Shown: positions 19,877 to 28,885 of the stretch, in pieces
Layout: each line of letters opens with the position of its first letter
How positions within the stretch are numbered: position 1 is the first letter of the stretch
From: Huaxiibacter chinensis
Lineage (GTDB): Bacteria > Pseudomonadota > Gammaproteobacteria > Enterobacterales > Enterobacteriaceae
Length of the DNA stretch: 64,000 nucleotides
Assembly (NCBI RefSeq): GCF_022171985.1
Contig: NZ_JAJVHF010000001.1
Span: 620,001 to 684,000, forward strand
Direction: 5' to 3'
Notes under the pieces: model-generated
Database searches by the model: none
What the model was told of the DNA's origin: nothing
The model's input: only the letters and a program-made list of their open reading frames with translations
Program-made: the position numbers and the translations under genes

Positions 19877-20413
19877 ATGAACAAGGTTGCGTTAGGGTTT
19901 TTCATCGCGGCAACGGTCGGATGTTCTGCATCTGCGTTTGCGGCAACAAATGGCGAGGGCCAAATTAACTTCACGGGCGAAATCATTGATTCAGCCTGTC
20001 AGGTGGTTAATGGCTTAGGGAATCCGCTAAATGTCCCGTTGGGTAAGATTTCGAAAACCGTCTTTACCGGTGCCGGCTCCACCAGCACCATGACCAAATT
20101 CGATATTGAATTAAAAGATTGCCCGGAAACGGTCACCTCAGCGGCGATTAATTTCGGCGGCACTCCCGATGCCAACAATAATACCACGCTGGCCTTAACG
20201 CCGGACGCAGAGGCAGCAACAGGCGTTGCCATCCAGCTGCTTGATTCAGCCCAACACCCCGTCAGCTTGTATACCCCTTCCCAGCAGTATCCTTTAACTG
20301 CCGGAAGTACGGTCAATGACCTGGAATTTGGTGCCCGCTATATCCAGACTGAGGCCGCAGTCACTGCCGGCCTGGCGAATTCCGTTTCCACATTCACCGT
20401 TATTTACAACTGA
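19877..20413 (+). CDS. major fimbrial subunit (type 1-like pilin)
   Basis: 178-residue pilin, the likely main rod subunit of a chaperone-usher fimbria. Seen: signal peptide ending SASAFA, N-terminal donor strand NGEGQINFTGEIIDSACQ, the disulphide pair (Cys in DSACQVV and in LKDCPETV) and the C-terminal pattern ARYIQTEAAVTAGLANSVSTFTVIYN ending in the penultimate Tyr typical of pilins. First gene in the operon and followed by a very strong hairpin, the usual arrangement for a highly expressed major subunit. Confidence 0.9.
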   Translation: MNKVALGFFIAATVGCSASAFAATNGEGQINFTGEIIDSACQVVNGLGNPLNVPLGKISKTVFTGAGSTSTMTKFDIELKDCPETVTSAAINFGGTPDANNNTTLALTPDAEAATGVAIQLLDSAQHPVSLYTPSQQYPLTAGSTVNDLEFGARYIQTEAAVTAGLANSVSTFTVIYN

Positions 20414-20427
20414 TATTATCAATCATG

Positions 20428-20460
20428 AGATATTCCCTCTGTCACAGAGGGAATATCTCT
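20428..20460 (+). terminator. intra-operon hairpin after the major pilin gene
   Basis: Perfect palindrome: GAGATATTCCCTCTGT pairs with ACAGAGGGAATATCTC around a single C (effectively about 15 bp with a three-base loop), followed by TTCTT. It lies between pilin and chaperone genes. It is likely to stabilise the pilin mRNA and/or terminate partly, so that pilin exceeds chaperone and usher. Confidence 0.8.
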
Positions 20461-20480
20461 TCTTATGTTGAGAAATATTT

Positions 20481-21155
20481 ATGCGACACGGTTATTTACT
20501 GAGCACACTTTTACTGGTAGCCGCCACAGCCCATGCGGGCGTTATCATTAATGGTACGCGTCTCGTCTATCAGGGAGGAAAAAAAGAGTCATCTATCGGT
20601 ATTTCAAACCCGGACGACACCGATTACCTGGTGCAATCCTGGGTCGATGCGGGCGGTAAGCAATTTCAAAAAGCGCCCTTTCTGATTACCCCACCGTTAT
20701 TCCGTCTGGATTCAAAACAAGATAACGTCCTGCGCGTGGTGCGTACCGGCGGACATCTGCCAGAAGATCGCGAATCGCTGTTCTGGCTGAATATTAAGGC
20801 GATTCCCTCGTCCAAACACGTAGAGGGTGTTAATACCCTGCAAATCGCGATTAACACGCGCATTAAATTAATGTATCGCCCTGAAACGGTTACAGGTAAA
20901 CCCGATGAGCAGGGCGATAAGCTGGAATGGCGTATTGACGGAAACGATCTGGTCGTCAATAACCCCACGCCGTTTTATATGAATTTCCAGAACGTCACGC
21001 TGAATGGACACAAAATAGCGAAAGCAACCTGGGCAGTGCCTAAAACCGACACTCATTTTGCGCTGCCTGCCCATACGGGCGGTACACAGGTGAGCTGGTC
21101 AGTCATTAGCGACTACGGCAGCATCAGCCAGACCTGGACCAAAAGCGTTCATTAA
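20481..21155 (+). CDS. periplasmic fimbrial chaperone (FimC/PapD family)
   Basis: 224-residue chaperone that folds pilins by donor-strand complementation and brings them to the usher. Seen: signal peptide ending ATAHA, immunoglobulin-like N-domain with GTRLVYQGGKKESSIGISNPDD, the conserved LFWLNIKAIP and alternating hydrophobic G1 strand LQIAINTRIKLMYRP, then the C-domain NPTPFYMNFQNVTLNG and WSVISDYGS. The active-site Arg (GTRLVY) and Lys (TRIKLMYRP) are present. Second gene of the operon, five bases before the usher. Confidence 0.93.
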   Translation: MRHGYLLSTLLLVAATAHAGVIINGTRLVYQGGKKESSIGISNPDDTDYLVQSWVDAGGKQFQKAPFLITPPLFRLDSKQDNVLRVVRTGGHLPEDRESLFWLNIKAIPSSKHVEGVNTLQIAINTRIKLMYRPETVTGKPDEQGDKLEWRIDGNDLVVNNPTPFYMNFQNVTLNGHKIAKATWAVPKTDTHFALPAHTGGTQVSWSVISDYGSISQTWTKSVH

Positions 21156-21159
21156 GACT

Positions 21160-23700
21160 ATGTATAATCAAAAGCCCTTTATTCTGCGACTGTTCGCGCT
21201 GCTGGCTATTTTTCTGAGCCTGGCCGCGGCGTGCTTTTCTGCACAAGCCAGGGCTGATGATTATTTTAATCCGGCGCTGCTGGATGTGGATAATCCCCAA
21301 CAGGCGAAAACCGATCTCACGGTGTATGAAAGAGGCCCCGGGCAGGCCCCTGGGAAATATCAGGTCACCCTTTTTATTAATAATAATAAAATTGATTCCC
21401 GCGACGTCACCTTTATTCTGAAAAAACAGCGTGACGGACAAAGCGCATTACAGCCCTGTTTTAGCCTGGCCGATTTAAAAAGCCTGGGCATTAAAACGGA
21501 TACGTTGACCCGTCAGCAAGGTGAGGGGCAATGCGTTGATCTCAGCAACATACCGGCGGCCTCCGCCACCTTTAAGGTGAGTAACCAGCAACTCCTTCTG
21601 AGCATCCCGCAAACCTTTTTAGGCCAGGTCCCCCGTGGCTACATTGACCCAAAGGCGTTCGACGAGGGGATCACGGCCGGCTTGCTTAACTACAGCGCGA
21701 CCGCCAGCCAAAGCCATGCGCGTCAGGCGGGTTACCAGGACAACAGCAGCCAGTACGTCAACCTGCGGCCCGGCTTCAATATTGGCGCATGGCGGGTTCG
21801 CAACTACTCCACCTGGAATCGCAGCACCACCGGCGATGAGGAGCAACAGAAATTCTCCTCGGTTTATACCTATGCCCAGCGCGATATCGTGGCGATGAAA
21901 AGCGATTTGACCGTGGGGCAAAGCAGCTCCCCTGCGGACGTTTTCGACAGCGTGCCTTACACCGGGGCACAGCTGAATTCCGACAGCGACATGCTGCCGG
22001 ACAGTGAAAAAGGCTACGCGCCGATTATTCGCGGCACCGCGCACAGCAACGCGCTGGTGGTGGTTCGCCAGAATGGCTATGTGATTTATCAAAATAACGT
22101 CGCGCCCGGTGCCTTCGAAATTAACGACCTTTACCCCACCGGCAGCAGCGGCGATTTACAGGTCACCGTCAAAGAGACCGACGGCAGCGAACGCCATTTT
22201 GTGGTGCCTTACGCCTCGGTTCCCGTACTGCAACGTGAAAAGCATCTGAAATACACCGTGACGGCGGGTCGTTATCGCTCGTACGACAAAGACGTAGAGA
22301 AAACCCCCTTTGCGCAGGGCAGCGCCATCTACGGCTTGCCTTACGGTTTTACCGCCTACGGCGGGGTGCAACAAAGCAGCCATTATCAGTCACAGGCGCT
22401 GGGCACCGGGAAAAACTTTGGCGATTTGGGCGCCTTTTCCATCGACGTAACCCGCGCGAAGGCGCTGCTGAAAAAGCAACAGGCCAGTAAAGGCCAGTCC
22501 TGGCGGGTGCGTTACAGCAAAGATTTCGCCAGAACAGGAACCAATTTCTCGCTGGCGGGCTATCGCTACAACAGCAAAGGCTTCTACACCCTGGAAGACA
22601 CGATGGAGTCTTACACCCGCGCCAGTGACTGGTCGGCGCCACAGCAGCGCCGCGCACGCACGGAAGCCACCGTTGATCAGACGCTGGGCGACGGCTGGGG
22701 CTCGTTCACCTTGAGCCTGGTGAAAGAGACGTACTGGAGTCAGAGCCAGAACATGACCTCCCTGAGCGTCAGTTATAACAATAACTGGCACGGCGTCAGC
22801 TACAGCCTGAGTTATAGCATGAACAAAAATACCCAGGACAGTAACGATGACGGTGAATCCGTTTCGAACGACAACCAGTTTGCGCTGAGCGTCTCCGTTC
22901 CGCTCGATCGCTGGATGCATAACACCTGGGCGACGTACAACATGAACAACACCAAAGAGGGCACGACGCACAACATGGGTCTTAACGGCACTGCTCTCAG
23001 GGAGGAGAACCTGAACTGGAACATTCAGGAAGGGTTGAGCAATACCGGCACCGGCAACTCCACCAGCCTGAACGCCGATTACAAAGGTACCTACGGTGAG
23101 GCCAGCGCGGGCGTCAGTCAGGATAAGTATCAGCATACCCTCAACGTCGGTCTGCAGGGGGGCATTGTAGCCCATGCCAATGGCATCACCCTGTCACAGC
23201 CGCTGGGTGAAACCATCGCCCTGGTGAAAGCGCCGGGCACGCACGGCACACACATTACCAGCCAGACCGGGGTCGAAACCGATTTCCGCGGCTACACCGT
23301 GGTGCCGTTCGTCTCCGCCTATCGCCACAATACGATTGCGCTGGATACCGAAACACTGCCGGACGATGCCGACGTCACCCACGCCGCGCAGATCGTCACC
23401 CCGACGCGGGGGGCAGTGGTGCGCGCCAGCTTCAACACCCGCGTGGGCAACAGAGTCTTAATGACGCTCACGCAAAACGGGAAGCCTTTACCCTTTGGGG
23501 CCACGGTAACCACCGACGATAAGGACAGCGAATTTATCGTCGGCAGTGACGGCCAGACCTACCTTTCAGGTTTACCACAGCACGGCACGCTCGCCGTCTC
23601 GTGGGGCCAGGGGGCCGGCAATCACTGTATCGCTGAATACAGGCTAACGGATGAGAAAAGCAAAACAAACATTATTAACGCTGCGGCGCAGTGTCATTAA
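21160..23700 (+). CDS. outer-membrane fimbrial usher (FimD family)
   Basis: 846-residue usher that forms the outer-membrane pore and assembles the pilus. Seen in order: signal peptide ending SAQARA, periplasmic N-domain DDYFNPALLDVDN with the KTDLTVYERGPGQAPGKYQVTLFINN strand, 24-strand barrel region, plug domain marked by PIIRGTAHSNALVVVRQNGYVIYQNNVAPGAFEINDLYPTG (read in short pieces), and C-domains including VLMTLTQNGKPLPFGATV and HCIAEYRL. Length is normal, with no sign of damage. The adhesin gene begins 19 bases after its stop. Confidence 0.95.
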   Translation: MYNQKPFILRLFALLAIFLSLAAACFSAQARADDYFNPALLDVDNPQQAKTDLTVYERGPGQAPGKYQVTLFINNNKIDSRDVTFILKKQRDGQSALQPCFSLADLKSLGIKTDTLTRQQGEGQCVDLSNIPAASATFKVSNQQLLLSIPQTFLGQVPRGYIDPKAFDEGITAGLLNYSATASQSHARQAGYQDNSSQYVNLRPGFNIGAWRVRNYSTWNRSTTGDEEQQKFSSVYTYAQRDIVAMKSDLTVGQSSSPADVFDSVPYTGAQLNSDSDMLPDSEKGYAPIIRGTAHSNALVVVRQNGYVIYQNNVAPGAFEINDLYPTGSSGDLQVTVKETDGSERHFVVPYASVPVLQREKHLKYTVTAGRYRSYDKDVEKTPFAQGSAIYGLPYGFTAYGGVQQSSHYQSQALGTGKNFGDLGAFSIDVTRAKALLKKQQASKGQSWRVRYSKDFARTGTNFSLAGYRYNSKGFYTLEDTMESYTRASDWSAPQQRRARTEATVDQTLGDGWGSFTLSLVKETYWSQSQNMTSLSVSYNNNWHGVSYSLSYSMNKNTQDSNDDGESVSNDNQFALSVSVPLDRWMHNTWATYNMNNTKEGTTHNMGLNGTALREENLNWNIQEGLSNTGTGNSTSLNADYKGTYGEASAGVSQDKYQHTLNVGLQGGIVAHANGITLSQPLGETIALVKAPGTHGTHITSQTGVETDFRGYTVVPFVSAYRHNTIALDTETLPDDADVTHAAQIVTPTRGAVVRASFNTRVGNRVLMTLTQNGKPLPFGATVTTDDKDSEFIVGSDGQTYLSGLPQHGTLAVSWGQGAGNHCIAEYRLTDEKSKTNIINAAAQCH

Positions 23701-23719
23701 TTCCACGTACAGGCTCATC

Positions 23720-24712
23720 ATGATGCAAATGATCAAACACGCTGTTTTCTTACTGGTTCTGGGCACGGCGGCGCTCTTTATGCCGCATGCAAAAGCGACA
23801 TGCACCACGCCCGATATGCCTAAACTGATTAACGTTGCCTCCATTTCCGTGCCGACCACGCTGGCCGTGGGCAGCACGATCCCGGGAACGGAACAGACCG
23901 TTCATGTGGCCGGTCACTGCGATGACAGCAACGACAATGGCCTGATGATCGTCTCCTGCTATTACGGAACAGGGTCTGAAATTCCGGGACTGAAAGGGGT
24001 CTATGACTCTGGCGTGCCGGGCGTGGGCGTGGCGCTGATGAACGAGCAAGGCCAGCGGATCAGCGGTGCGGGTGGGGTTCAGTGCGATTCGCGCGGCACA
24101 CCGATTGGCTATGTCTCCAGCGACGGGCAGTTATCGTTTAACTTTAACGTCACGCTGGAGCTGGTGAAAACCAGTAATGAGGTTAAATCCGGCACCCTGA
24201 TTCAGGCCCAGACCGAGTTTGGGATTGGCGTCTTTGCCCATGAAGGGATCGGGTCACCGAACAATATCTCCTACGCCGGTAACGTTGATGTGCAAATCGT
24301 TACCTGCTCCGTTTTACCCCGAAACCTGACGGTTAATCTGGGGGACTTCCCGGTCAGTGATTTTATCGGCGTTGGGATGCTCTCTTCGACGGCGCAGGAT
24401 TTTAACGTCACCGTCAACTGCAACACCACCGTCCAACCCGAGGTTAAGATCAGCAGCGCCAATGGTTACGAACCCGCGTTTGAAGGGGTCATTAAGCTCA
24501 CGCCGCAAACCGGCATGGCAACTGGCGTGGGCGTAAGAATGCTGTTTGACGGCAATATCGCCACCTTCGATAACTATGTTCCCACCCAACGCCAGGCCGA
24601 GGCCAACGAGACGCTGGATATCCCCTTTGAGGTGCGATACGAGCAAATTAGCGACGAAGTTACCCCGGGACCGGCGAATACCGTCGCCACCATTACCCTT
24701 GCCTACAAGTGA
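23720..24712 (+). CDS. two-domain fimbrial tip adhesin
   Basis: About 330 aa. Seen: signal peptide (MIKHAVFLLVLGTAALFMPHAKA), then a Cys-containing N-terminal domain (TCTTPDMPK...GHCDDSNDN...VSCYYGTG) that would bind a receptor, and a C-terminal pilin domain beginning near VTCSVLPRNLTVNLGDFPV and ending in the beta strand TVATITLAYK. This two-domain plan and position after the usher match FimH/MrkD-type tip adhesins. The start is one of three nearby ATGs (23720, 23723, 23729); a longer frame would overlap the usher by 50 bases. The receptor is unknown. Confidence 0.85.
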   Translation: MMQMIKHAVFLLVLGTAALFMPHAKATCTTPDMPKLINVASISVPTTLAVGSTIPGTEQTVHVAGHCDDSNDNGLMIVSCYYGTGSEIPGLKGVYDSGVPGVGVALMNEQGQRISGAGGVQCDSRGTPIGYVSSDGQLSFNFNVTLELVKTSNEVKSGTLIQAQTEFGIGVFAHEGIGSPNNISYAGNVDVQIVTCSVLPRNLTVNLGDFPVSDFIGVGMLSSTAQDFNVTVNCNTTVQPEVKISSANGYEPAFEGVIKLTPQTGMATGVGVRMLFDGNIATFDNYVPTQRQAEANETLDIPFEVRYEQISDEVTPGPANTVATITLAYK

Positions 24713-24717
24713 TCGCC

Positions 24718-25221
24718 ATGAAAAAACTGTTTTTATGCGTAGCCCTGAGTCTGATATCGCAGGCGTATGCCGATGATATCCAGGTGCAGATGACCGGCAA
24801 TATCTACGCCAATACCTGCATCGTCGACAGCGCCAGCAAAAACCTCACCGTCGATTTGGGCCAGGCGGCGTCCAGTCAGTTCAAAGATGTGGGGGATACC
24901 GGGGAGTGGAAGACCTTTTCCCTGACGGTGACGCATTGTCCGCGCACCGTCACGCTGGCGAATGCGTTCTTTTATGGCCAGGCAGACAGCGCGCACCCGA
25001 CCAAATTTGCCAATACCGGCAGCGCGAAGGGCCTGGCGCTGGAGCTTGCCGATCGTCAGGACAATATTCTTATCGCCCCGCAGGCCAGCTTCAACGTGCT
25101 GGTGAACCAGAACGATCATACGGCCACCTTCCCGCTCTCGGCCCGCTATTACGCCACCTCAATGCCCATCAGCGCCGGGACATTCAGCAGCGTGGTGCAA
25201 GTGACATTTACTTACCAGTAG
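24718..25221 (+). CDS. minor fimbrial subunit
   Basis: 167-residue pilin-domain protein, probably a minor subunit, adaptor or terminator of the fimbria. Seen: signal peptide MKKLFLCVALSLISQAYA, donor strand IQVQMTGNIYANTCIVDSASKN, second Cys in VTHCPRTV, and C-terminal SSVVQVTFTYQ. The ATG starts five bases after the adhesin stop. Its last 14 bases overlap the 3' end of dinG on the other strand. Fifth and last gene of the operon; its terminator lies inside dinG. Confidence 0.88.
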   Translation: MKKLFLCVALSLISQAYADDIQVQMTGNIYANTCIVDSASKNLTVDLGQAASSQFKDVGDTGEWKTFSLTVTHCPRTVTLANAFFYGQADSAHPTKFANTGSAKGLALELADRQDNILIAPQASFNVLVNQNDHTATFPLSARYYATSMPISAGTFSSVVQVTFTYQ

Positions 25222-27385
25222 GACCGCGCCTCTTAGCATGGACGCTTTTTTTACGCCCGGCGGTTACCGTTGCCGGGCGTTTTTTTACCGCCGGCACGTC
25301 CGGTCTTTCTATCGGGAACACCGGTAACGCATTGAGTAAGCGTTGGCCGTAATTTTTGGTCAGTAGTCGTTTGTCGTAAATAACCACTTCGCCCCAGCAG
25401 CCGTGGCTACGAATCAGGCGCCCGACCTGTTGAATCAGATTAAACGAAGCCGCAGGCAGGCTTTGCACCTCGAACGGGTAACGATTCAGGCTCTTCAGCC
25501 ACTCCCCTTCGGTGACCACTACCGGGCTGTCGATAGGCGGGAAAGCTATTTTGTGAATATGGACCTGGGTCAGGTAATCCCCTTTCAAATCCAGGCCTTC
25601 CGCAAAGGATTGCAGCCCCACCAGCACGCTACGTTCACCGTTATCAATGCGCTTGCGGTGCGTCTCCACCAGCCGGTAACGGGGTTGATCTCCCTGAACC
25701 AGCAGTAACAGTCGCAAATCCGTGACATAGGTTAAAAACAGCTGCATCGCGCGACCGCTGGCGAAGAGGACCAGCATGCCGGAATGTTTTTTGCTCTCGA
25801 CCTGCTCACGGAAATAGGCAGCCATCTCCGCAATGTGCTGTTCTTCATGCTCCATCAGCGGCTCGTGCTGCATGTTGGGGATCACCAGTTTCCCCTGTTC
25901 ACAGTGATTGAACGGTGAGTCCAGCGAAACGAAGCGGTCACCCGCCTTCTCTTTCAGGCCGCTCATCTCCTGCAAACGGGAGAAACTGTTCAGCGAGCGA
26001 AGCGTCGCCGAGGTCACCACCACGTGCGGCACGCTGCGCCAGATCAGTTTTTCAAGCTGATCGCTGACGCGGATGCCCACGCAGTGGAAGAAAAGATGAA
26101 CCTGACCGTCTTTTACGTCCCGTGTCGCCCATTTGGTCACCGGCGCGCCGGAGGCCTGGGCCAGAGAAGCGAGCCGCCAGAGTTTGCTCTGGCTTTCAAA
26201 CATGCTTAAGGCGCGGTTCATTTGCAGCAACACCCGATGCACGCGCACCACATCGTGGGTGCCGGTTTTTTCGCTCAGGTCGTTGAGAAACATCTCCGCC
26301 AGGCCGCGCAGCTTTTCGAGATGCTTTGCCAGCTGCTTGCAGATGTCCATGATCTCATCCGGCAGCTCTCCCATCGCAAAGCGGTGTTCTGCCTCCTGCG
26401 TCGGGGGCAGATAGAGATCGAGGATGGCGTTAAGAGAGGCAACGAGCGCATAGACTTCTTCGCAATGCTCGCTAAGGCGTTCCGGCACGGCCAGCGGCGG
26501 TGTCGTTTTGGGCCGAAACTGCTCCATGCAGGTGGCAATGAGTTTGCAAAAGAGATCGAGCTGCAGACGAAACCAGGGCGCGGTGATCTCCGCGCTCATT
26601 TCCAGCGCATCCCGCGCCACGTCCGGGAGGTGATGTCCCTCATCCAGCACCAGCAATAAATTTTTAGGCTCTGGCAGGACCGATTCGCTCTCCAGCGCCG
26701 CCATCACCAGGGCGTGATTCGCCACCACCACTTCGGCTTCCTGTATCTCCCGTCGGGCGACGAAGAAAGGGCATTCACGATAGTAGTGACAATTACGGTT
26801 CAGGCAGCTGGCTTTATCGGTACTCAGACGCCGCCACAAATCGTCACCGATCGGCTTATCGGTATGATCGCGCAGACCATCCCATTTGTAGCCGTCGAGG
26901 TCCACCTTCAGTGTGGCGCACAGCTCCTGCTCCGCTTTGTTGTTTGGCGTAAGATCGTCATCAAGAAACGCGAGCAGATCCTGCTGCGTCGCCTCGCTGC
27001 TGGCAAGACCGGCCAGGTTACGCGGGCAGACATAACGCCCACGGCCAAAGGCCGCGGTAAACCGCAGTTCAGGGATGATTTTGCGTAGCAGCGGTAAATC
27101 TTTACTGTAGATCTGATCCTGGAGCGCCACGTTAGCGGTGCTGATAACCAGCGTTTTTTGTTCTTCGCGGGCAATCGCAATGCCGGGTATCAGATACGAG
27201 AGGGTTTTCCCGACGCCGGTGGGGGCTTCAATCGCCAGATGCCGCCCTTCATCCCCGGCCAGCGTTTTCGCCACATCGGCAATCATCTGCCGTTGGGGCG
27301 CGCGGGGGATAAAGTCGGGGATCTGTTGTTGCAGCGCCTTATACCAGGCGGCAATTTGCGCTTTGAGCGCAGCGGTTAAAGCCAT
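25208..27385 (-). CDS. dinG: DinG, SOS-inducible 4Fe-4S ATP-dependent DNA helicase
   Basis: 725-residue XPD-like 5'-3' helicase that unwinds R-loops and D-loops and helps replication through transcribed genes. Seen: Walker A EAPTGVGKT, the four cluster cysteines (RYVCPRN, SCLNRNC and ECPFF), the DEGH box LLVLDEGHHLPD, and C-terminal helicase motifs GLQSFAEGLDLKGDYL and IQQVGRLIRS. It is several residues longer than the roughly 716 of E. coli, through a Lys/Arg-rich tail (PATVTAGRKKSVHAKRRGPTGK). That tail is encoded across the fimbrial terminator and the end of the minor subunit gene. A LexA-like box precedes it. Confidence 0.96.
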   Translation of the reverse strand: MALTAALKAQIAAWYKALQQQIPDFIPRAPQRQMIADVAKTLAGDEGRHLAIEAPTGVGKTLSYLIPGIAIAREEQKTLVISTANVALQDQIYSKDLPLLRKIIPELRFTAAFGRGRYVCPRNLAGLASSEATQQDLLAFLDDDLTPNNKAEQELCATLKVDLDGYKWDGLRDHTDKPIGDDLWRRLSTDKASCLNRNCHYYRECPFFVARREIQEAEVVVANHALVMAALESESVLPEPKNLLLVLDEGHHLPDVARDALEMSAEITAPWFRLQLDLFCKLIATCMEQFRPKTTPPLAVPERLSEHCEEVYALVASLNAILDLYLPPTQEAEHRFAMGELPDEIMDICKQLAKHLEKLRGLAEMFLNDLSEKTGTHDVVRVHRVLLQMNRALSMFESQSKLWRLASLAQASGAPVTKWATRDVKDGQVHLFFHCVGIRVSDQLEKLIWRSVPHVVVTSATLRSLNSFSRLQEMSGLKEKAGDRFVSLDSPFNHCEQGKLVIPNMQHEPLMEHEEQHIAEMAAYFREQVESKKHSGMLVLFASGRAMQLFLTYVTDLRLLLLVQGDQPRYRLVETHRKRIDNGERSVLVGLQSFAEGLDLKGDYLTQVHIHKIAFPPIDSPVVVTEGEWLKSLNRYPFEVQSLPAASFNLIQQVGRLIRSHGCWGEVVIYDKRLLTKNYGQRLLNALPVFPIERPDVPAVKKRPATVTAGRKKSVHAKRRGPTGK
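25253..25287 (+). terminator. fimbrial operon terminator, inside the dinG coding tail
   Basis: Perfect 9-bp stem ACGCCCGGC/GCCGGGCGT with a ten-base loop followed by seven T residues on the plus strand, 31 bases after the last fimbrial stop. The same bases are sense codons of dinG on the minus strand. Read from dinG, the stem is followed by an A-rich, not U-rich, stretch, so it should act only on fimbrial transcripts. Confidence 0.88.
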
Positions 27386-27399
27386 CGGGGAACCTGAAA

Positions 27400-27419
27400 T
27401 ACTGTATAAACAGCCACTA
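27400..27419 (-). promoter_or_regulatory. LexA box of dinG (one imperfect half)
   Basis: Read on the minus strand: TAGTGGCTGTTTATACAGTA, 15 bases before the dinG ATG. The right half (ATACAGTA) is consensus; the left reads GTG where the consensus has CTG. As I recall the E. coli dinG box, the two differ by one base. Confidence 0.7.
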
Positions 27420-27445
27420 TTGTGGCACTTAATTTTCTTTGCCGC

Positions 27446-27474
27446 AAAAAGAAAAACCCGGCTTTACGGCCGGG
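27446..27474 (-). terminator. rhlE terminator
   Basis: Stem CCCGGC/GCCGGG, with the minus-strand transcript ending in TTTTTCTTTTT. It separates rhlE from dinG on the same strand. Confidence 0.88.
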
Positions 27475-27490
27475 CTTCCAGATTACTGCA

Positions 27491-28885
27491 TTACTGCGCG
27501 CTGGCAGGTTTACGCGGACGGCGTCGGCGTTGGCCTTCACCTGCGGGTTTGGCATCACCGCTGCGCCATGGGTTTTCCCCGGCGGGTTTCGCCTCGCCCG
27601 TACGACGCGGAGGTTTGCCCGATGTTTTAGGCGCGCCGCCGTCGGTACGACGGGGTTGCTGGCCACGGCCACCGGCGCCTTGTCCACGACCACCACCGCC
27701 GCCACGCTGCTGACGGCCGTTCTGGATAGGATCGGCTTTGATAGACTGGTCCACTTCGTAACCCGCAAGCGCAATGCGCGGGATCTCTTTCTTCAGCAGA
27801 CGCTCAATGTCGTGCAACAGTTTGTGTTCATCAACGCACACCAGCGACAGGGCTTCACCCGTCGCCGCAGCACGACCAGTACGGCCGATACGGTGAACGT
27901 AATCTTCCGGCACGTTAGGCAACTCATAGTTCACCACGTGCGGCAGCTCTTCAATATCCAGACCTCGGGCGGCGATATCGGTCGCCACCAGCACACGAAT
28001 GTCGCCGGATTTAAAGTCGGCTAAGGCGCGAGTACGCGCACCCTGGCTCTTGTTACCGTGGATAGCGGCGCTGCGAATACCGTCTTTGTTCAGCTGTTCC
28101 GCCAGATGGTTCGCGCCGTGTTTGGTACGGGTAAAGACCAGCACCTGTTGCCAGTTTCCTTCACCGATCATCTGGGACAGCAGTTCCCGCTTGCGTTTCT
28201 TATCCACGAAGTGCACGTGCTGCGTGACCTGCTCAGAGGCGGTGTTACGACGCGCGACTTCGATTTCCAGCGGGTTGTGGAGCAGCTTCTCTGCCAGACC
28301 TTTGATCTCATCTGAGAAGGTCGCGGAGAACAGCAGGTTCTGGCGGCGTGCAGGCAGTTTTGCCAGCACGCGACGAATGTCATGGATAAAGCCCATATCG
28401 AGCATGCGGTCTGCTTCATCCAGCACTAAGATCTCAACCTGGTCCAGCTTGACGGCATTCTGGTGTTCCAGATCCAGCAAACGGCCTGGCGTGGCGACTA
28501 AGACGTCGACGCCGCTGCGCAGTTTCATCATTTGCGGATTAATGCTCACGCCGCCAAACACCACCAGCGAACGGATATCAAGGTAACGGCTGTATTCACG
28601 CACGTTTTCGCCAATCTGGGCGGCCAGTTCGCGGGTAGGCGTCAGGATCAGGGCGCGCACCGGGCGGCGACCTTTCGCATGCGGCTCTTTCTGCACCAGA
28701 CGCTGAAGGAGCGGCAAGGTGAAGCCTGCGGTTTTACCGGTGCCGGTCTGAGCACTCGCCATCAGGTCACGGCCTTCCAGCACCGCAGGGATCGCCTGCT
28801 GCTGAATAGGGGTAGGCTCGAGGTAGCCCTGCTCTGCGACGGCGCGCAGAATTTCCGGGTTCAGGCCAAGGGTATCAAAAGACAT
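27491..28885 (-). CDS. rhlE: RhlE, DEAD-box ATP-dependent RNA helicase
   Basis: 464-residue RNA helicase (E. coli about 454) involved in ribosome assembly and RNA turnover. Seen: Q motif [17 protein letters not shown], motif [20 protein letters not shown], motif [12 protein letters not shown], motif III SATF, motif [13 protein letters not shown] and motif [11 protein letters not shown], then a disordered Gly/Arg-rich tail ([19 protein letters not shown]) ending in basic repeats. Divergent from cecR; in E. coli CecR controls both rhlE and the ybhG operon from this intergenic region. Confidence 0.96.
   Translation of the reverse strand: MSFDTLGLNPEILRAVAEQGYLEPTPIQQQAIPAVLEGRDLMASAQTGTGKTAGFTLPLLQRLVQKEPHAKGRRPVRALILTPTRELAAQIGENVREYSRYLDIRSLVVFGGVSINPQMMKLRSGVDVLVATPGRLLDLEHQNAVKLDQVEILVLDEADRMLDMGFIHDIRRVLAKLPARRQNLLFSATFSDEIKGLAEKLLHNPLEIEVARRNTASEQVTQHVHFVDKKRKRELLSQMIGEGNWQQVLVFTRTKHGANHLAEQLNKDGIRSAAIHGNKSQGARTRALADFKSGDIRVLVATDIAARGLDIEELPHVVNYELPNVPEDYVHRIGRTGRAAATGEALSLVCVDEHKLLHDIERLLKKEIPRIALAGYEVDQSIKADPIQNGRQQRGGGGGRGQGAGGRGQQPRRTDGGAPKTSGKPPRRTGEAKPAGENPWRSGDAKPAGEGQRRRRPRKPASAQ

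Noticed and set aside
25208-25221. frameshift or misassembly at the fimbria-dinG junction
   Set aside because: Both frames end cleanly with plausible C-termini; a 14-base convergent overlap is enough to explain it.
27401-27412. second LexA box from CTGTATAAACAG
   Set aside because: CTG-N6-CAG spacing is too short; it is part of the dinG box already listed.
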